Shown piece by piece: positions 33,799 to 42,630 of a DNA stretch of 62,585 nt; the stretch's first letter is position 1, and each line of letters opens with the position of its first letter. Source of the stretch: Spirochaetaceae bacterium bin103. Its GTDB lineage: Bacteria; Spirochaetota; Spirochaetia; SZUA-6; Bin103. The stretch covers positions 1-62,585 of the forward strand of contig MPNH01000029.1 of the NCBI GenBank assembly GCA_002238925.1. Direction: 5' to 3'. Made by a program: the position numbers and the translations under genes. The notes beneath the pieces were generated by a model that saw only the letters and a list, made by a program, of their open reading frames with translations, did not search any database and was not told where the DNA came from.

Positions 33799-35130
33799 TC
33801 AGTTGCCGCCGCGGGCGCGGGCGGCCAGTTCGCCGCGGGTCGGGTCGGTGCTGCTGGCGTGGCCGGCGAGCGGCAGCAACTCGGCGTGGATGGCGTCCAG
33901 GATCCACTCCTTCTGCGGGAAGAACGACTGCTCCATCTCGGCGCCGGGGGTGATCCAGTTGCGCGCACCCACCACCACCGGCGGCGCGTCCAGGTCTTCG
34001 AAGCACAGCCGCGTCAGGTTGGAAGCCACGGTGTGCAAAAAGCTGCCGCGGTCGCAGGCGTCGGAGGCCAGGACCACCCGCCCGGTCTTGCGCACCGACG
34101 CCGCGATCGGCTCCAGGTCGAGCGGGTTGAGGAAGCGCGCGTCGAACACTTCGGCGGCCAGGCCGTGCGCATCGCGCAGCTCGTCGGCCGCCTCCAGCGC
34201 GCGGTACAGGGTGGCGCCGATGGTCACGATGGTAAGGTCGCCGCCCTCGCGGCGCAGTACCGGCTGGCCCTCCTCCACCTCGTAGTAGCCTTCCGGCACG
34301 CCGCCGGCCACGAATTCCTCGCCGTAGTCGTACAGCCGTTGGCTCTCGAAGAACACCACCGGGTCGGTGCCCTGCAGGGCGCGGTTCATCATGCCCTTGG
34401 CGTCGTACGGCGTGGCCGGGAAGTACACCTTGAGGCCGGGGATGTGCGCCAGCAGCGACGACCAGTCCTGCGAGTGCTGGGCGCCGTAGCGGTTGCCGAC
34501 CGACACGCGCATCACCAGCGGAAGCCGCAGCACGCCGGCGGACATCGCCTGCCACTTGGCCATCTGGTTGAGGATCTCGTCGCCGGCGCGGCCGATGAAG
34601 TCGCAGTACATCAGTTCCACCACCACGCGCCCGCCGCTCATCGCGTAGCCGACCGCGCTGCCGGCGATCGCCGCCTCCGAGATCGGCGAGTTGAACAGGC
34701 GATGGTAGGGCAGCAGCTCGGTAAGGCCGCGGTACACGGCGAACGCGCCGCCCCAGTCGCGGTTCTCCTCCCCGTAGGCGATTAGGGTCGGATCCACGGT
34801 GAAGCGGTGCGCGAGCGCCTCGAACAGGGCATCGCGGAACGCAACCACCCGCGAGCGCGGCAGCGGCTTGCCATCCGGGCCGAAAGCGCCGCGCGAGCGC
34901 CTGGCGATGGCGGCGGCGGGCGGGCAGCGGCTTGGCCACCGGGGCGGAAGGCCCCGCGCGGGCGCTTGGCGATGGCGGCGGCGCGCGGGTTGTCGGCCAG
35001 GCTGCCGGCCAGCTCCGGCTCGCCGTCCGCCATGGCGGTGCGCGATTCGTTCGAGAACATCACCCCCGCGATCAGGCGCGCCTCGCGGTCGGGGCGCGGC
35101 GAATGCTCCAGCGAGACCGCCAGCCGGCAC
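33799..35130 (-). CDS. 2-oxo acid dehydrogenase E1, beta-domain half (fused E1)
   Basis: The C-terminal half of an E1 enzyme (pyruvate dehydrogenase type). Genuine coding is about 34915-33799: [38 protein letters not shown] (Glu of the TPP site), [60 protein letters not shown] and [18 protein letters not shown]. Codons above about 34915 are out of frame. The alpha-domain C-terminus ([20 protein letters not shown], another frame) runs straight into a duplicated stretch AIA[KR]R.RGAF with no stop or new start, so alpha and beta appear to be one polypeptide, as in alpha/beta-fused E1 proteins. The break is the 64-bp duplication at 34861-34988. Confidence 0.85.
   Translation of the reverse strand: MPAGGLAGAFAAPRPRGAPDRGGDVLERIAHRHGGRRAGAGRQPGRQPARRRHRQAPARGLPPRWPSRCPPAAAIARRSRGAFGPDGKPLPRSRVVAFRDALFEALAHRFTVDPTLIAYGEENRDWGGAFAVYRGLTELLPYHRLFNSPISEAAIAGSAVGYAMSGGRVVVELMYCDFIGRAGDEILNQMAKWQAMSAGVLRLPLVMRVSVGNRYGAQHSQDWSSLLAHIPGLKVYFPATPYDAKGMMNRALQGTDPVVFFESQRLYDYGEEFVAGGVPEGYYEVEEGQPVLRREGGDLTIVTIGATLYRALEAADELRDAHGLAAEVFDARFLNPLDLEPIAASVRKTGRVVLASDACDRGSFLHTVASNLTRLCFEDLDAPPVVVGARNWITPGAEMEQSFFPQKEWILDAIHAELLPLAGHASSTDPTRGELAARARGGN
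34861..34988 (-). repeat. 64-bp imperfect duplication in fused E1
   Basis: Plus-strand CAGCGGCTTG occurs at 34861 and 34925, each beginning a 60-odd base block. The gene-strand 3' copy encodes [18 protein letters not shown] and the 5' copy [18 protein letters not shown], with roughly nine to ten substitutions. The 64-bp offset shifts the frame. Confidence 0.75.
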
Positions 35131-35175
35131 ACCATCTCCATGCTGTCGCCGGCGCGCTCCACCTCATCCTGCAGT

Positions 35176-36387
35176 TCAGCCTCGCTGGCCAGCTCGTTCT
35201 CGGCAAGGTAGGCGGCGTACCCGGCCAGGCAGTCCACCTCCTGCCACTGGGAAACTTCCTCGCGGGTGCGGTATGAGGCGGCGTCCGACGGCGAGTGGCC
35301 GGCCAGGCGGTAGGTGACCGTGTCGAGCAGCACCGGCCCGCGGCCCGCCTCCCGCAGCCCGCGCTTGGCGGGCACGGGCCCGGCGACCGCCCGCCCGGCG
35401 GCCCGCCTCCAGCAGCTCGCGCTTGGCGGCCACGGCCGCGGCTACCGCCAGCGGGTCGTAGCCGTCCACCCGCTCGGCGTGCAGACCGTCGGCGTTGACG
35501 CCGGCGCCGATGCGCGCGAGCACCTCGAAGCCCATGGTTTCGCCGGCGGTCTGGCCGCCCATGCCGTAGAAGTTGTTGAGGAAGTTGAACAGCATCGGCG
35601 GGGCGCCGCCCACGTCCTCGTCCCACAGCGTGCGGTACTGTTCCATGGCGGAGAAGGTAATCGCCTCCCAGGTCGGCCCGCAGCCGGCCGCGGCGTCGCC
35701 GATGTTGGCGACCACGATGCCGGGACGCCGGTTGCAGCGCTTGAACAGCGCGGCGCCGGCCGCTATCGGCGCGGAACCGCCGACGATGGCGTTGTTGGGC
35801 ATGCTGCCGAACGGGGCGAAGAAGGCGTGCATGGAACCGCCGAGGCCGCGGTTGACCCCGGTGGTGCGGGCGAAGATCTCCGCGAGCACGCCGTACAGGA
35901 TGAAATGGCGCGCCAGCTCCTGCACCGAGTCCCACTGCGCCGCCGGCTCGATGACGCGCAGCACGTCGCCGCCGAGGTAACCCTCCATGATGCGCTGCAG
36001 TTCGGCCTCCGGGAGCACGCGGATGGCGCGCGCACACTTGGCCAGGATCTCGCCGTGGCTGCGGTGCGAGCCGAACATCAGGTCTTCGGGGGTGAGCGGC
36101 AGGCACAGGCCCACCACCGCCGCCTCCTGGCCAATCGACAGGTGGGCGGCGCCCGGATGCTCGTAGGCCATGCCGCGGTAGGCGCCCTGCGTCTTGATGT
36201 CGCCGAGCATGCTCTCGAAGGCGCGGATCATCACCATGTCGCGGTACACGTCGCGCAGGGCCGCGCTGCCCCAGCGCTCGCGCTCGGCCTGCGGATCCGG
36301 CTGATACCGGTTCAGCGGGATCGGCGCCGTTTCCAGCCAGCCCTCCCGGCGCACCAACTCCGGTGCGATTACCATCGATTTGGGCAT
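35176..36387 (-). CDS. 2-oxo acid dehydrogenase E1, alpha-domain half (fused E1)
   Basis: Start of the E1 gene (ATG 36387, [17 protein letters not shown]), 17 bases after the E3 stop. Features: [57 protein letters not shown] and the TPP motif [19 protein letters not shown] ending LFNFLNN. Genuine coding runs to about 35400. There KRELLEAGR is duplicated with a 58-bp offset and the frame moves to 35375-34990 ([36 protein letters not shown]), which carries the alpha-domain end. With both duplications removed the full E1 would be about 820 residues. It oxidatively decarboxylates pyruvate or a branched 2-oxo acid and hands the acyl group to E2. Substrate is not certain. Confidence 0.87.
   Translation of the reverse strand: MPKSMVIAPELVRREGWLETAPIPLNRYQPDPQAERERWGSAALRDVYRDMVMIRAFESMLGDIKTQGAYRGMAYEHPGAAHLSIGQEAAVVGLCLPLTPEDLMFGSHRSHGEILAKCARAIRVLPEAELQRIMEGYLGGDVLRVIEPAAQWDSVQELARHFILYGVLAEIFARTTGVNRGLGGSMHAFFAPFGSMPNNAIVGGSAPIAAGAALFKRCNRRPGIVVANIGDAAAGCGPTWEAITFSAMEQYRTLWDEDVGGAPPMLFNFLNNFYGMGGQTAGETMGFEVLARIGAGVNADGLHAERVDGYDPLAVAAAVAAKRELLEAGRRAGGRRARARQARAAGGGPRAGAARHGHLPPGRPLAVGRRLIPHPRGSFPVAGGGLPGRVRRLPCRERAGQRG
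35342..35450 (-). repeat. 58-bp imperfect duplication in fused E1
   Basis: Plus-strand GGCCCGCCTCC occurs at 35342 and 35400, each followed by related sequence. The 35400 copy encodes [15 protein letters not shown]. The 35342 copy is altered mostly toward G on the gene strand and continues into [14 protein letters not shown]. The 58-bp offset shifts the frame. Confidence 0.75.
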
Positions 36388-36404
36388 GTTCCGTTACTCC
36401 CTCG

Positions 36405-37781
36405 CTACCATTGCACTTCCCACAATACGTCGCGCAGCGCCTCCGACACGGTCGGATGGGGAAACACAATCTCGCGCAACTCCTCCACGCGCAACTCCGC
36501 CTCGATCATGGTGGCGGCGCCGAAGATCAACTCCGAGGCAGGCGTGCCGATCATGTGCACGCCGAGCAGCACGTGGCTGTCGGCGTCGACGATTACCTTG
36601 ACCAGCCCGCGCGGCGCGGGATGGCCGCCGGCAGCGGGGGCAAGGTGCTCGGCGAGAAACCGCCCGTTGGCGGCCAGCGGCAGGCGCGCCACCCGTACGT
36701 TGCGCCCGGAGGCGCGTGCGGTCTCCTCGGACAGGCCCACGCCGGCGATCTCCGGCAAGGTATACACCACCCACGGCACCGCGTGGTAGCGCATCCGGTT
36801 GCTGCCGGGCCGCGGCGACGCGATGGCGTCCACCGCCACCTCGCCCATGCGCGAAGCGGCGTGCGCGAGCAGGGAGCGGCCGGTCACGTCGCCCACCGCA
36901 TACAGGCCGGCCACGTTGGTGCGCTGGTACTCGTCCACGGTCACGCCGCGCCGGTTGAACACGGCTCCCGCGGCGTCGAGCCCGAGGCCGTCGGTATTCG
37001 GCGTCCGTCCGGTAGCGAGCAGCACCAAGTCGGCCGCCTCGGTCTGCTCGCCCTCGGCGGTGGCGAGCGCGACCCCGGAGGCCGTGACCGCCGCCACCCG
37101 AGCCCCGAGGTGCCAGACCACGCCGGGCAGGGCGCTCTTGAGTTGCCGCGCAATGTCACCGTCCACCCCGGCCAGGATGTCGTCGAGCATCTCCACCACC
37201 ACCACCTGGCAGCCGACGGCGTGGAAATAGCAGGCGAATTCCATGCCGATATAGCCGCCGCCGACGATTACCACGCGGGCGGGGAGCTCCTGCAACTGCA
37301 GGGCGCCGGTGCTGTCCACCACGTGCGGCAGGTCGGCGCCCGCGATCGGCGGACGGGCGGCGCGCGAACCGGTGGCCACGATCACGTTGCGGGCGCCGAG
37401 TTCGCGTCCGTCCACGGTCAACCGGCCGCGCCCGGTCAGCAGCCCGGTGCCGCGCTCCACGGTTACGCCGTGGCGTTCCATTTGGCTCGCCACGCCGCCG
37501 CGCAGCCGCTCGGTGACCGCGCTCTTCCAGGCCATCGCGGCGCCGAGATCGTAGCTCGCCTCGCTCACGGTCACGCCGTAGGCGGCACCGCCGCGCGCCT
37601 GCTGCAGCAGCTTGGCAGAGTGAATCAGCGTCTTGGTAGGGATGCAGCCGCTGTTCAGGCACACGCCGCCGAGATGGCCGCGCTCCACCAGCACCGTGCT
37701 GAGCCCGCGCGCGGCGGCGCGCTCGGCCGCCACGTATCCGCCGGGCCCGCCGCCTACCACTGCCAGATCGAAATCGCTCAT
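36405..37781 (-). CDS. Dihydrolipoamide dehydrogenase (E3)
   Basis: 458 residues. FAD-binding AVVGGGPGGYVAAERAAARG, redox-active disulfide GGVCLNSGCIPTK, NAD-binding VIVGGGYIGMEFACYFHAVG, second FAD motif GLYAVGDVTGRSLLAHAASR and C-terminal active base HPTVSEALRD (His-x4-Glu). It reoxidises the lipoyl group of E2 with NAD+. It lies between the E2 gene (10 bases upstream) and E1 (17 bases downstream) on one strand, so it serves this complex, and perhaps also other lipoyl systems. Confidence 0.95.
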   Translation of the reverse strand: MSDFDLAVVGGGPGGYVAAERAAARGLSTVLVERGHLGGVCLNSGCIPTKTLIHSAKLLQQARGGAAYGVTVSEASYDLGAAMAWKSAVTERLRGGVASQMERHGVTVERGTGLLTGRGRLTVDGRELGARNVIVATGSRAARPPIAGADLPHVVDSTGALQLQELPARVVIVGGGYIGMEFACYFHAVGCQVVVVEMLDDILAGVDGDIARQLKSALPGVVWHLGARVAAVTASGVALATAEGEQTEAADLVLLATGRTPNTDGLGLDAAGAVFNRRGVTVDEYQRTNVAGLYAVGDVTGRSLLAHAASRMGEVAVDAIASPRPGSNRMRYHAVPWVVYTLPEIAGVGLSEETARASGRNVRVARLPLAANGRFLAEHLAPAAGGHPAPRGLVKVIVDADSHVLLGVHMIGTPASELIFGAATMIEAELRVEELREIVFPHPTVSEALRDVLWEVQW

Positions 37782-37791
37782 GCTGCCCCTG

Positions 37792-39231
37792 CTACAGCGC
37801 GGCCAGCAGATCGATGTCGGCGACCGCCGCGCCGAGCGCCTGCAGAAAACGCGCCGCCGGCGCTCCGTCCACCACCCGATGGTCGATGGTCAGCGACAGG
37901 CCGAGGTGGCGGCGCCAGGCGACCTGAGCCGGGTCGGGTGCGCCGGCCGCCGCCGGGTCGGCAAGCACCGGCTTCAGGGTAAGCGCGCCGACGCCAAGAA
38001 TCGCTACCTGCGGCAGGTTCAGGATCGGCGTGAAGCTCTCCACCCCCAACGCACCGAGGTTGGTGACCGTGAAAGTGCCGCCGTGCAGCAGATCGGGGCT
38101 GATCGATCCCGCCTGCGTGGCGGCCGCCAACTCGTGGGCGCGTGCCGCCAGCGCCGCGATCGACAGCCGGTCGGCGCCGCCGATCACCGGCACCACCAGC
38201 CCGCGGTCGGTATCCACGGCGAATGCAAGCTGCACCGTGCGATGGCGCTCGATCTGGTCTCCCGCCACCACCGCGTTGAGTTCCGGATACTGCGGCAGGG
38301 TCCGCGCCACGGCGTACAAAACCAGGTCGTTGATGGTCACGCCCGCCAGTCCCAGGTGCTCCGGGCTGGCCTTCAGGCGTGCGCGGTAGGCAAGCAGCGC
38401 CTCGGCGTCGGCCGTGGCATGCATGGTGAGCTGCGCGGTATCGCTGACCGACTGCTGCATGCGCTCGCTGATCAGCTTGCGCACGCCGGTGATCGGTACC
38501 GTCTCCACCGCCTCGGGCGCGGCCTCGGCCGGCGCCGGTGCCGCTGCCGCTGCCAGGTCGGCGAGGGTAACGCGGCCGCCGATGCCGCTGCCCGCTGCCG
38601 GCACCGGCGCCCCGGCGGCGGCGGCGGCACGGGCGGCGCCGGTCAGCGCCGGGCGCGCCTGCGCGGCGGCGACCACGTCGCGTTCGATTATGCGCCCGTT
38701 CGGCCCGCTGCCGGCCAACGCGGTGTAGTCGACGCCCAGTTCGGCGGCCCGGCGGCGCGCCCGCGGCGATGCGGCCGGCCCCCTGCCGGACGCCGGCAGG
38801 GCGTCCCCGGAACCCACCGGTTCGGGTGCGGCAACGGCAGCAGCAACAGCAACAGACCCGGCCCCCGCCCCGGTGTCCGGCGGCCCGGAAGACACCGGGG
38901 GCGCAGTGTCCGGTTCGCCGGATGCGGCCGCCTGCTCCGGTGCGGCCGCTGGTGCGCCGCCAGCCCGGCCACCGGGGGCGGACGGTTGTTCACCGGGCTC
39001 GCCCACCGCCGCGATCGGCGTCAGTACCGGCACCTCCTCGCCCTCGCCGGCGAAATGCACCAGCACGGTGCCCGCCGCCGTCGATTCCACCTCGAACGAC
39101 GCCTTGTCAGTCTCTATCTCGCACAGCAACTCGCCGGTGGCCACCGTGTCGCCAGGCTGCTTGAGCCAGCGCACAATGGTACACGCCTCCACCGACTGCC
39201 CCTGCCGCGGCATTACTATCTCGGTTGCCAT
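37792..39231 (-). CDS. Dihydrolipoyl acyltransferase (E2)
   Basis: 479 residues and first gene of the dehydrogenase operon. Residues 1-80 are one lipoyl domain with Lys in CEIETDKASFEVES. A long Ala/Pro/Gly linker follows. Then a peripheral-subunit-binding domain (SPRARRRAAELGVDYTAL, GSGPNGRIIERDVVAA), a second linker, and the catalytic domain with VPITGVRKLISERMQQS and TIDHRVVDGAPAARFLQALG (His-x3-Asp-Gly). It accepts the acyl group from E1 and transfers it to CoA. One lipoyl domain and the VVDGA form fit either pyruvate or branched-chain complexes. About 145 non-coding bases separate it from the DsbA-like gene and may hold the operon promoter. Confidence 0.94.
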   Translation of the reverse strand: MATEIVMPRQGQSVEACTIVRWLKQPGDTVATGELLCEIETDKASFEVESTAAGTVLVHFAGEGEEVPVLTPIAAVGEPGEQPSAPGGRAGGAPAAAPEQAAASGEPDTAPPVSSGPPDTGAGAGSVAVAAAVAAPEPVGSGDALPASGRGPAASPRARRRAAELGVDYTALAGSGPNGRIIERDVVAAAQARPALTGAARAAAAAGAPVPAAGSGIGGRVTLADLAAAAAPAPAEAAPEAVETVPITGVRKLISERMQQSVSDTAQLTMHATADAEALLAYRARLKASPEHLGLAGVTINDLVLYAVARTLPQYPELNAVVAGDQIERHRTVQLAFAVDTDRGLVVPVIGGADRLSIAALAARAHELAAATQAGSISPDLLHGGTFTVTNLGALGVESFTPILNLPQVAILGVGALTLKPVLADPAAAGAPDPAQVAWRRHLGLSLTIDHRVVDGAPAARFLQALGAAVADIDLLAAL

Positions 39232-39375
39232 TTACCGCTTCAGCATAGCCGGTTGGCGCCACAATTTCGACCGGACGGCCAACCGGTCACCCGGTGTGCC
39301 TGGCCGCCGCCGCGGCCACCGGGTCTGCCTGCCCGCCGCGGCGGGCGCTCGGAACCCCCCCGCCATGACGCCCTG

Positions 39376-40473
39376 CTATGGCCTCTCCATGCGGGCCACC
39401 TCATCGTCGATCAGTTCGGCGAAGTGATCGTACGGCACCGCGCCGGACAGGAAGCGACCATTCACGAAAAACGCGGGGGTACCGGAGACCCCGGCGGCGG
39501 TGCCGGCCAGCAGGTCGTTGCGCACCGCCTCGGAGTGGCGGCCCGAGTCCAGGCAGGCGTCGAACTCGGCGCCCGCCAGACCGATGCGGCGCGCCTTTTC
39601 CTTGAGATCGGGCACGGTCATCGCGTGCTGCTCGGCGAACAACACGTCATGGTACTCCCAGAAGCGGTCCTGCTCGCCCGCGCACAGCGACGCCTCCGCC
39701 GCCTTCCAGGCTTGCGGGTGAATGGAGGTCAGCGGAAAGTGCCGGTATACCAGCCGCACCCTGCCGGCGTACTGCTCCATGACCCGTTCGAGCGTCGGCT
39801 GTACCCGCACGCAGAACGGACACTCGAAATCGGAGAACTCGATGATGGTCACGGCGGCATCCGGTTCGCCGCGGGCAGCGAACCCGTCCGCGGCCACCTC
39901 GAACCGCAATGGATCGAGCAAGTACTCGACTCCGAACCGCGCTTCCACGATGGCGAAGAACTCGTCGCGCACACGAACCAGCGCCTGGCGCTCGAGGAAG
40001 GTCCGAATCTGGCCCGCCACCTCCGCCAGCGGGCGCCCGATGCGATCCTGGTTGCGATCGTAAAAGGTCTCGATGTCCTGATCGCGCACCGGCGCCGCCG
40101 CAGCCTGGATGTCGGCCTCCACCGCCGCCACCGTGGCTCCGGTGCGCGCCGCCTCCAGTGCGAGCAGACGTTCCAGCACCAGTTGCCGCAACGACGCCTC
40201 CAGCACGTCATGGCGCCCGCGCACCGCCTCCGCCTGGCAGCGCAGGGCCTCCATTTCGCGCGCTTCCAGGTCGCTGGCCGCGGCGGCGAGAAGTTCGTCC
40301 CTCGACACCTCCTGGTCGCCGATCAGCGCCACCGCGCCGGCATCGTCCGCCCACAGCAGGGGGGCGGCCGCCGCCAGCGACAGCACCGCGCACAGCAACA
40401 CCCGCGTCGGCCACGCATGGACCCGTTTCCATCGCGGTACGCGCCCGCTCATGACCGTGGTTCCCGCGTGCAT
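39376..40473 (-). CDS. Periplasmic DsbA-like thiol oxidoreductase with SurA/PpiC-like N-terminus
   Basis: 365 residues; the ATG at 40473 directly follows the TGA of the upstream regulator gene (TGAATG), implying coupling. An Arg/Lys-rich N-terminus and hydrophobic stretch (RVLLCAVLSLAAAAPLLW) form a Sec signal. Residues about 45-190 are helical (DQEVSRDELLAAAASDLEAR, IETFYDRNQDRIGRPLAEVA), like the chaperone arm of SurA/PpiC-type or thioredoxin-fused proteins. The C-terminal part is a DsbA-type thioredoxin with ECPFCVRV active site and the cis-Pro loop VSGTPAFFVNGRFLSGAVPY. It likely forms or rearranges disulfides in the periplasm. Third gene of an antiporter-regulator-DsbA unit. Confidence 0.86.
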   Translation of the reverse strand: MHAGTTVMSGRVPRWKRVHAWPTRVLLCAVLSLAAAAPLLWADDAGAVALIGDQEVSRDELLAAAASDLEAREMEALRCQAEAVRGRHDVLEASLRQLVLERLLALEAARTGATVAAVEADIQAAAAPVRDQDIETFYDRNQDRIGRPLAEVAGQIRTFLERQALVRVRDEFFAIVEARFGVEYLLDPLRFEVAADGFAARGEPDAAVTIIEFSDFECPFCVRVQPTLERVMEQYAGRVRLVYRHFPLTSIHPQAWKAAEASLCAGEQDRFWEYHDVLFAEQHAMTVPDLKEKARRIGLAGAEFDACLDSGRHSEAVRNDLLAGTAAGVSGTPAFFVNGRFLSGAVPYDHFAELIDDEVARMERP

Positions 40474-41295
40474 TCAACCAGCCTCCAGGGAGCCCTTGGT
40501 GAACCAGAGGTCCACGGCCATCACCGCGGCGCCGGTGTGGGTATCCAGGTCGCCGGTCACCTGCTCCAGTTCGGACACCAGCGGCAGCAGATCGCGCTCC
40601 GCGACCACCGCCATGATGGTGCGGCTCGCCTCGCTGCGATCACCGAGAAAGTTCAGAAAGTCGCCGAACAACGGCACGTTGGTGAGGATATTCTTGATGC
40701 CTGTCGACTCGGTGATGGTGGCGCCCTGGATGCCATGCTCCAGAAACAGCGTTACTACGTCGTCCAGGAATCGCAAGTCGTACAGTACGATAATCAGCAG
40801 CTTGTGGTTGCCGGCGTCGCGCGCCGCCGCCGGTTCCACCGGCATCAGGTGAGCGGCTACCGCGTCGCGCAGCGCGGTCGGCGTCGGCGCGGCCAGCATC
40901 TCCTCGCGGGCGGCGCGGTTCAATCCCACGCGCGAGATGTGCGCTAGGTAGCGCAGATACTCCTGCGGGGCCTCCTCCGGACCAACCAGTACGAAGAACA
41001 GCCGGCTCGGCGACCCGTCGGAGCTGTCGTAGCGCACTCCGCGCGGGGAAACCGCAACCCCCAGCGCAAACTGCTCGACGCCGGTCATGCGTGCGTGCGG
41101 AATGGCGACGCCGTGTTCGAACCCCGTCGATCCGAGGTCCTCCCGTTCCCGCAGAGCCGCCAGCAGCGTTTCGCGCGACACTCCCAGATCGACCGTCGTC
41201 ATCAGCGTCGCCAGCTCTTCCAGGCAATCGCTCTTGTTCCGTGCCTGCAGCGCCACCGTGCAGCGCCGCGGTTCCAGCAGACCGGCCAGTTCCAT
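40474..41295 (-). CDS. PTS EIIA (PtsN-like) domain fused to PII-like domain
   Basis: 273 residues from ATG 41295, chosen because GGGGAGGTGATC sits just upstream; an upstream ATG at 41319 lacks this. Residues 1-150 are a fructose/nitrogen-type EIIA with phospho-acceptor His67 (GFEHGVAIPHARM). Residues about 170-273 (HKLLIIVLYDLRFLDDVVTL, GATITESTGIKNIL, MAVVAERDLLPLV) have the spacing of a PII-like ferredoxin-fold signalling domain. It has no transport partner, and it follows a cation/proton antiporter by 27 bases, so it probably regulates that antiporter in response to phosphorylation and a small ligand. The PII assignment is by pattern only. Confidence 0.75.
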   Translation of the reverse strand: MELAGLLEPRRCTVALQARNKSDCLEELATLMTTVDLGVSRETLLAALREREDLGSTGFEHGVAIPHARMTGVEQFALGVAVSPRGVRYDSSDGSPSRLFFVLVGPEEAPQEYLRYLAHISRVGLNRAAREEMLAAPTPTALRDAVAAHLMPVEPAAARDAGNHKLLIIVLYDLRFLDDVVTLFLEHGIQGATITESTGIKNILTNVPLFGDFLNFLGDRSEASRTIMAVVAERDLLPLVSELEQVTGDLDTHTGAAVMAVDLWFTKGSLEAG

Positions 41296-41322
41296 CTGAT
41301 CACCTCCCCCGACCGCCATCGT

Positions 41323-42579
41323 CTACAATCGTGCGGTTCCGCGCACGATCCCGAATCGCGAGATCAGCGGCCCGATCAGCTCGTTCACGAACACGCTGAA
41401 CAGCACCACGTTGGTAAGCAACCGGAGCATCTCCCGTACCGCCTCCGGCGCATCGACAAACAGCGCCGACCCCTGCACCACCATCGCCAGGCCAATCGCC
41501 ACCCCGGCCTGCGGAAACAGGCAGAAGCCCAGGTAGCGGCGCACATTGGCCGGCGCCCGCACCACCAGGGAGCCGACGGTAACCCCGGCCATCTTGCCGG
41601 CGAACCGCGCCGCAAGGTACACCAGACCGAGCACCACCACCAACCCCTGCCCGACCACGCTCAGATCCAGCTCGGCGCCGGCCAGAATGAAGAACAGCGC
41701 GAAGACCGGCGCCGTGATCGGCTCCAGGGCGGCGAATACGCGCCGGTTGCGCGCCGCCAGGTTCACCAGCACCACACCGGTGCACATGTTGGCGATCAAC
41801 GCGGACAGCCCCAGCAGCAACACCCCCGCGGTGGCGGCGAACAGCACGCCGAGCGTGATCAGCAGCACCTCGTTGTCGGGCCGGCGGCGCCCCGCCACGA
41901 CGTGAATCACCAACCCCGAAACGACTCCGGCCAGTGCCGACAGCCCGATCTCGGCAACGCCGTGCCCGAACGCGACCAGGATTCCGGCACCGTCCGTCGC
42001 CCCGCCCATCAGCAGTGGGGTCACCACCGCGAAGCCGATCGAGAACAGCAGCACGCTCACCGCGTCGTCGAATGCCACGACGCCGAACAGGTAGTCCACG
42101 AACTCGCCGCGGGCGCGCAGGTCGCGCACGATCACCACCGTGGCTGCGGGCGCGGTGGCCGCGGCGATGGCTCCGAGCAGCAGAGCGTAACTGAACGGCA
42201 ACAGCAGGAATCCCAGCACCGTCGACACCATCACCGCCGCGAAAATCGCCTCGAACAGGGTAATGGCGAGGATCTTGCCGCCGGTGCGGCGCAGCTTGGC
42301 AAAGTGGAATTCGCCGCCGATGGTGATGGCGATGAAGCTGAGCGCCACCTCGGTGATCGGAGCCAGCGACGCGACCGTGTGGTGGTCGACGATGCCGGCC
42401 ACCGAATCGCTGACCACGAGGCCGGCGACGATGTAGCCGGTAATGGTCGGCAGGCGCAGCAGTTGGCACAGCCGCCCGAACACGTAGCCGGCCAGAATCA
42501 GAACGCCGAGGCTCAACAGCGGGTGGCCATTGATCGCCGCAATGGCATCGTGCAGCAACTCCCCCAGCATCGGCCCCAT
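41323..42579 (-). CDS. CPA2-family cation:proton antiporter
   Basis: 418 residues with 11-13 hydrophobic segments. N-terminal LSLGVLILAGYVFGRLCQLL, RLPTITGYIVAGLVVSDSVA (crossing region typical of Na+/H+ exchanger-like proteins), ATAPAATVVIVRDLRARGEF and FGVVAFDDAVSVLLFSIGFA (the Asp pair or DD-like motif for ion exchange). It exchanges Na+ or K+ for H+ across the inner membrane. No C-terminal TrkA-N domain is present, and the downstream EIIA/PII-like protein could supply regulation in trans. First gene of a three-gene unit ending with the DsbA-like protein. Confidence 0.88.
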   Translation of the reverse strand: MGPMLGELLHDAIAAINGHPLLSLGVLILAGYVFGRLCQLLRLPTITGYIVAGLVVSDSVAGIVDHHTVASLAPITEVALSFIAITIGGEFHFAKLRRTGGKILAITLFEAIFAAVMVSTVLGFLLLPFSYALLLGAIAAATAPAATVVIVRDLRARGEFVDYLFGVVAFDDAVSVLLFSIGFAVVTPLLMGGATDGAGILVAFGHGVAEIGLSALAGVVSGLVIHVVAGRRRPDNEVLLITLGVLFAATAGVLLLGLSALIANMCTGVVLVNLAARNRRVFAALEPITAPVFALFFILAGAELDLSVVGQGLVVVLGLVYLAARFAGKMAGVTVGSLVVRAPANVRRYLGFCLFPQAGVAIGLAMVVQGSALFVDAPEAVREMLRLLTNVVLFSVFVNELIGPLISRFGIVRGTARL

Positions 42580-42630
42580 CCTAGTCGGCGCCGCCGAGGG
42601 CGGTCAACGCCAAGGTTCGTTGCAGTTCGT

